NCBI RefSeq assembly: GCF_000969825.1
Contig: NZ_KQ033919.1
Coordinates: 2,035,088 to 2,099,087, forward strand
Reading direction: 5' to 3'
From: Parabacteroides gordonii MS-1 = DSM 23371
Lineage (GTDB): Bacteria; Bacteroidota; Bacteroidia; Bacteroidales; Tannerellaceae
DNA: 64,000 bases
Each line of letters begins with the position of its first letter. Position 1 is the first letter of the stretch. The translations under genes and the position numbers were made by a program. The notes below the pieces were generated by a model. The model searched no databases and was not told where the DNA came from. It was given only the letters and a program-made list of their open reading frames with translations. Below are positions 63,937-64,000 of the stretch, one piece after another.

Positions 63937-64000
63937 CAACAAATATTCGATAACAGATAATTATCTCTGCTTTAGACAAAGTCACCGACTGAAACTACAT

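Noticed and set aside
1-64000. tRNA and rRNA genes
   Set aside because: I looked for the cloverleaf and the usual conserved stretches and saw none.

Overview
The window is a chromosomal stretch of a Bacteroidota gut commensal. It is most likely Parabacteroides or a close relative in the Bacteroidales; I cannot fix the species. The signs are many promoters with the Bacteroidetes -7 box TAnnTTTG, weak or absent Shine-Dalgarno sites, a type IX secretion tail fragment, TonB receptors with carboxypeptidase-like N-termini, and family proteins typical of the phylum (DUF2851, DUF3108, DUF5690, GH3-like, NlpE-like).

Layout. 0-5 kb: an Rpn-type nuclease end and a broken surface-protein tail, then purN, acpP-fabF-rnc and pfkA. 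4.8-11.4 kb: a GH3-type adenylating enzyme, lipoproteins, a PAP2 phosphatase and a multi-PAS sensor kinase. 11.5-17.7 kb: a GH110 alpha-1,3-galactosidase, a zinc/cadmium P-type ATPase with its Fur-type regulator, cysS and a thioesterase. 17.8-30.8 kb: a ParE-type toxin-antitoxin pair, a five-gene MacAB-TolC-like efflux operon, a 1.4 kb repeat-rich gap, an HU protein and an NtrC-type regulator with its kinase. A sigma-54 promoter and matching regulator dyads tie that two-component pair to the efflux operon. 30.7-39.2 kb: envelope and unknown proteins, then dapB-lepB-lepB2-wbqC. 39.2-47.8 kb: a phosphorus-acquisition island with phnW, phnX, a DUF5690 transporter, an unknown HTH-like protein, a PiT phosphate transporter and a phosphate-type porin. 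Two promoters here share the same 11-bp-period Pho box. 47.8-50.4 kb: a cobalamin riboswitch and a BtuB-like receptor. 51-64 kb: a GH20 hexosaminidase, tcdA, a LolD-like ATPase, an NSS symporter, a second toxin-antitoxin pair whose antitoxin carries an internal duplication, a ComEA-like protein, an AAA ATPase, a flavin reductase, a TonB-type outer-membrane protein, an AGCS symporter and an M16 peptidase.

The most unusual signal is a set of short arrays of palindromic cores repeated every 20-22 bp. The core sequence differs in each array but the spacing is alike. They sit in 3' gaps between convergent genes, in the gap upstream of the HU gene, and, strikingly, in frame inside the metal ATPase gene. 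The second is the Pho-box architecture, which places an undescribed HTH-like gene in the phosphate regulon. No tRNA, rRNA, CRISPR array or intact insertion sequence was seen.
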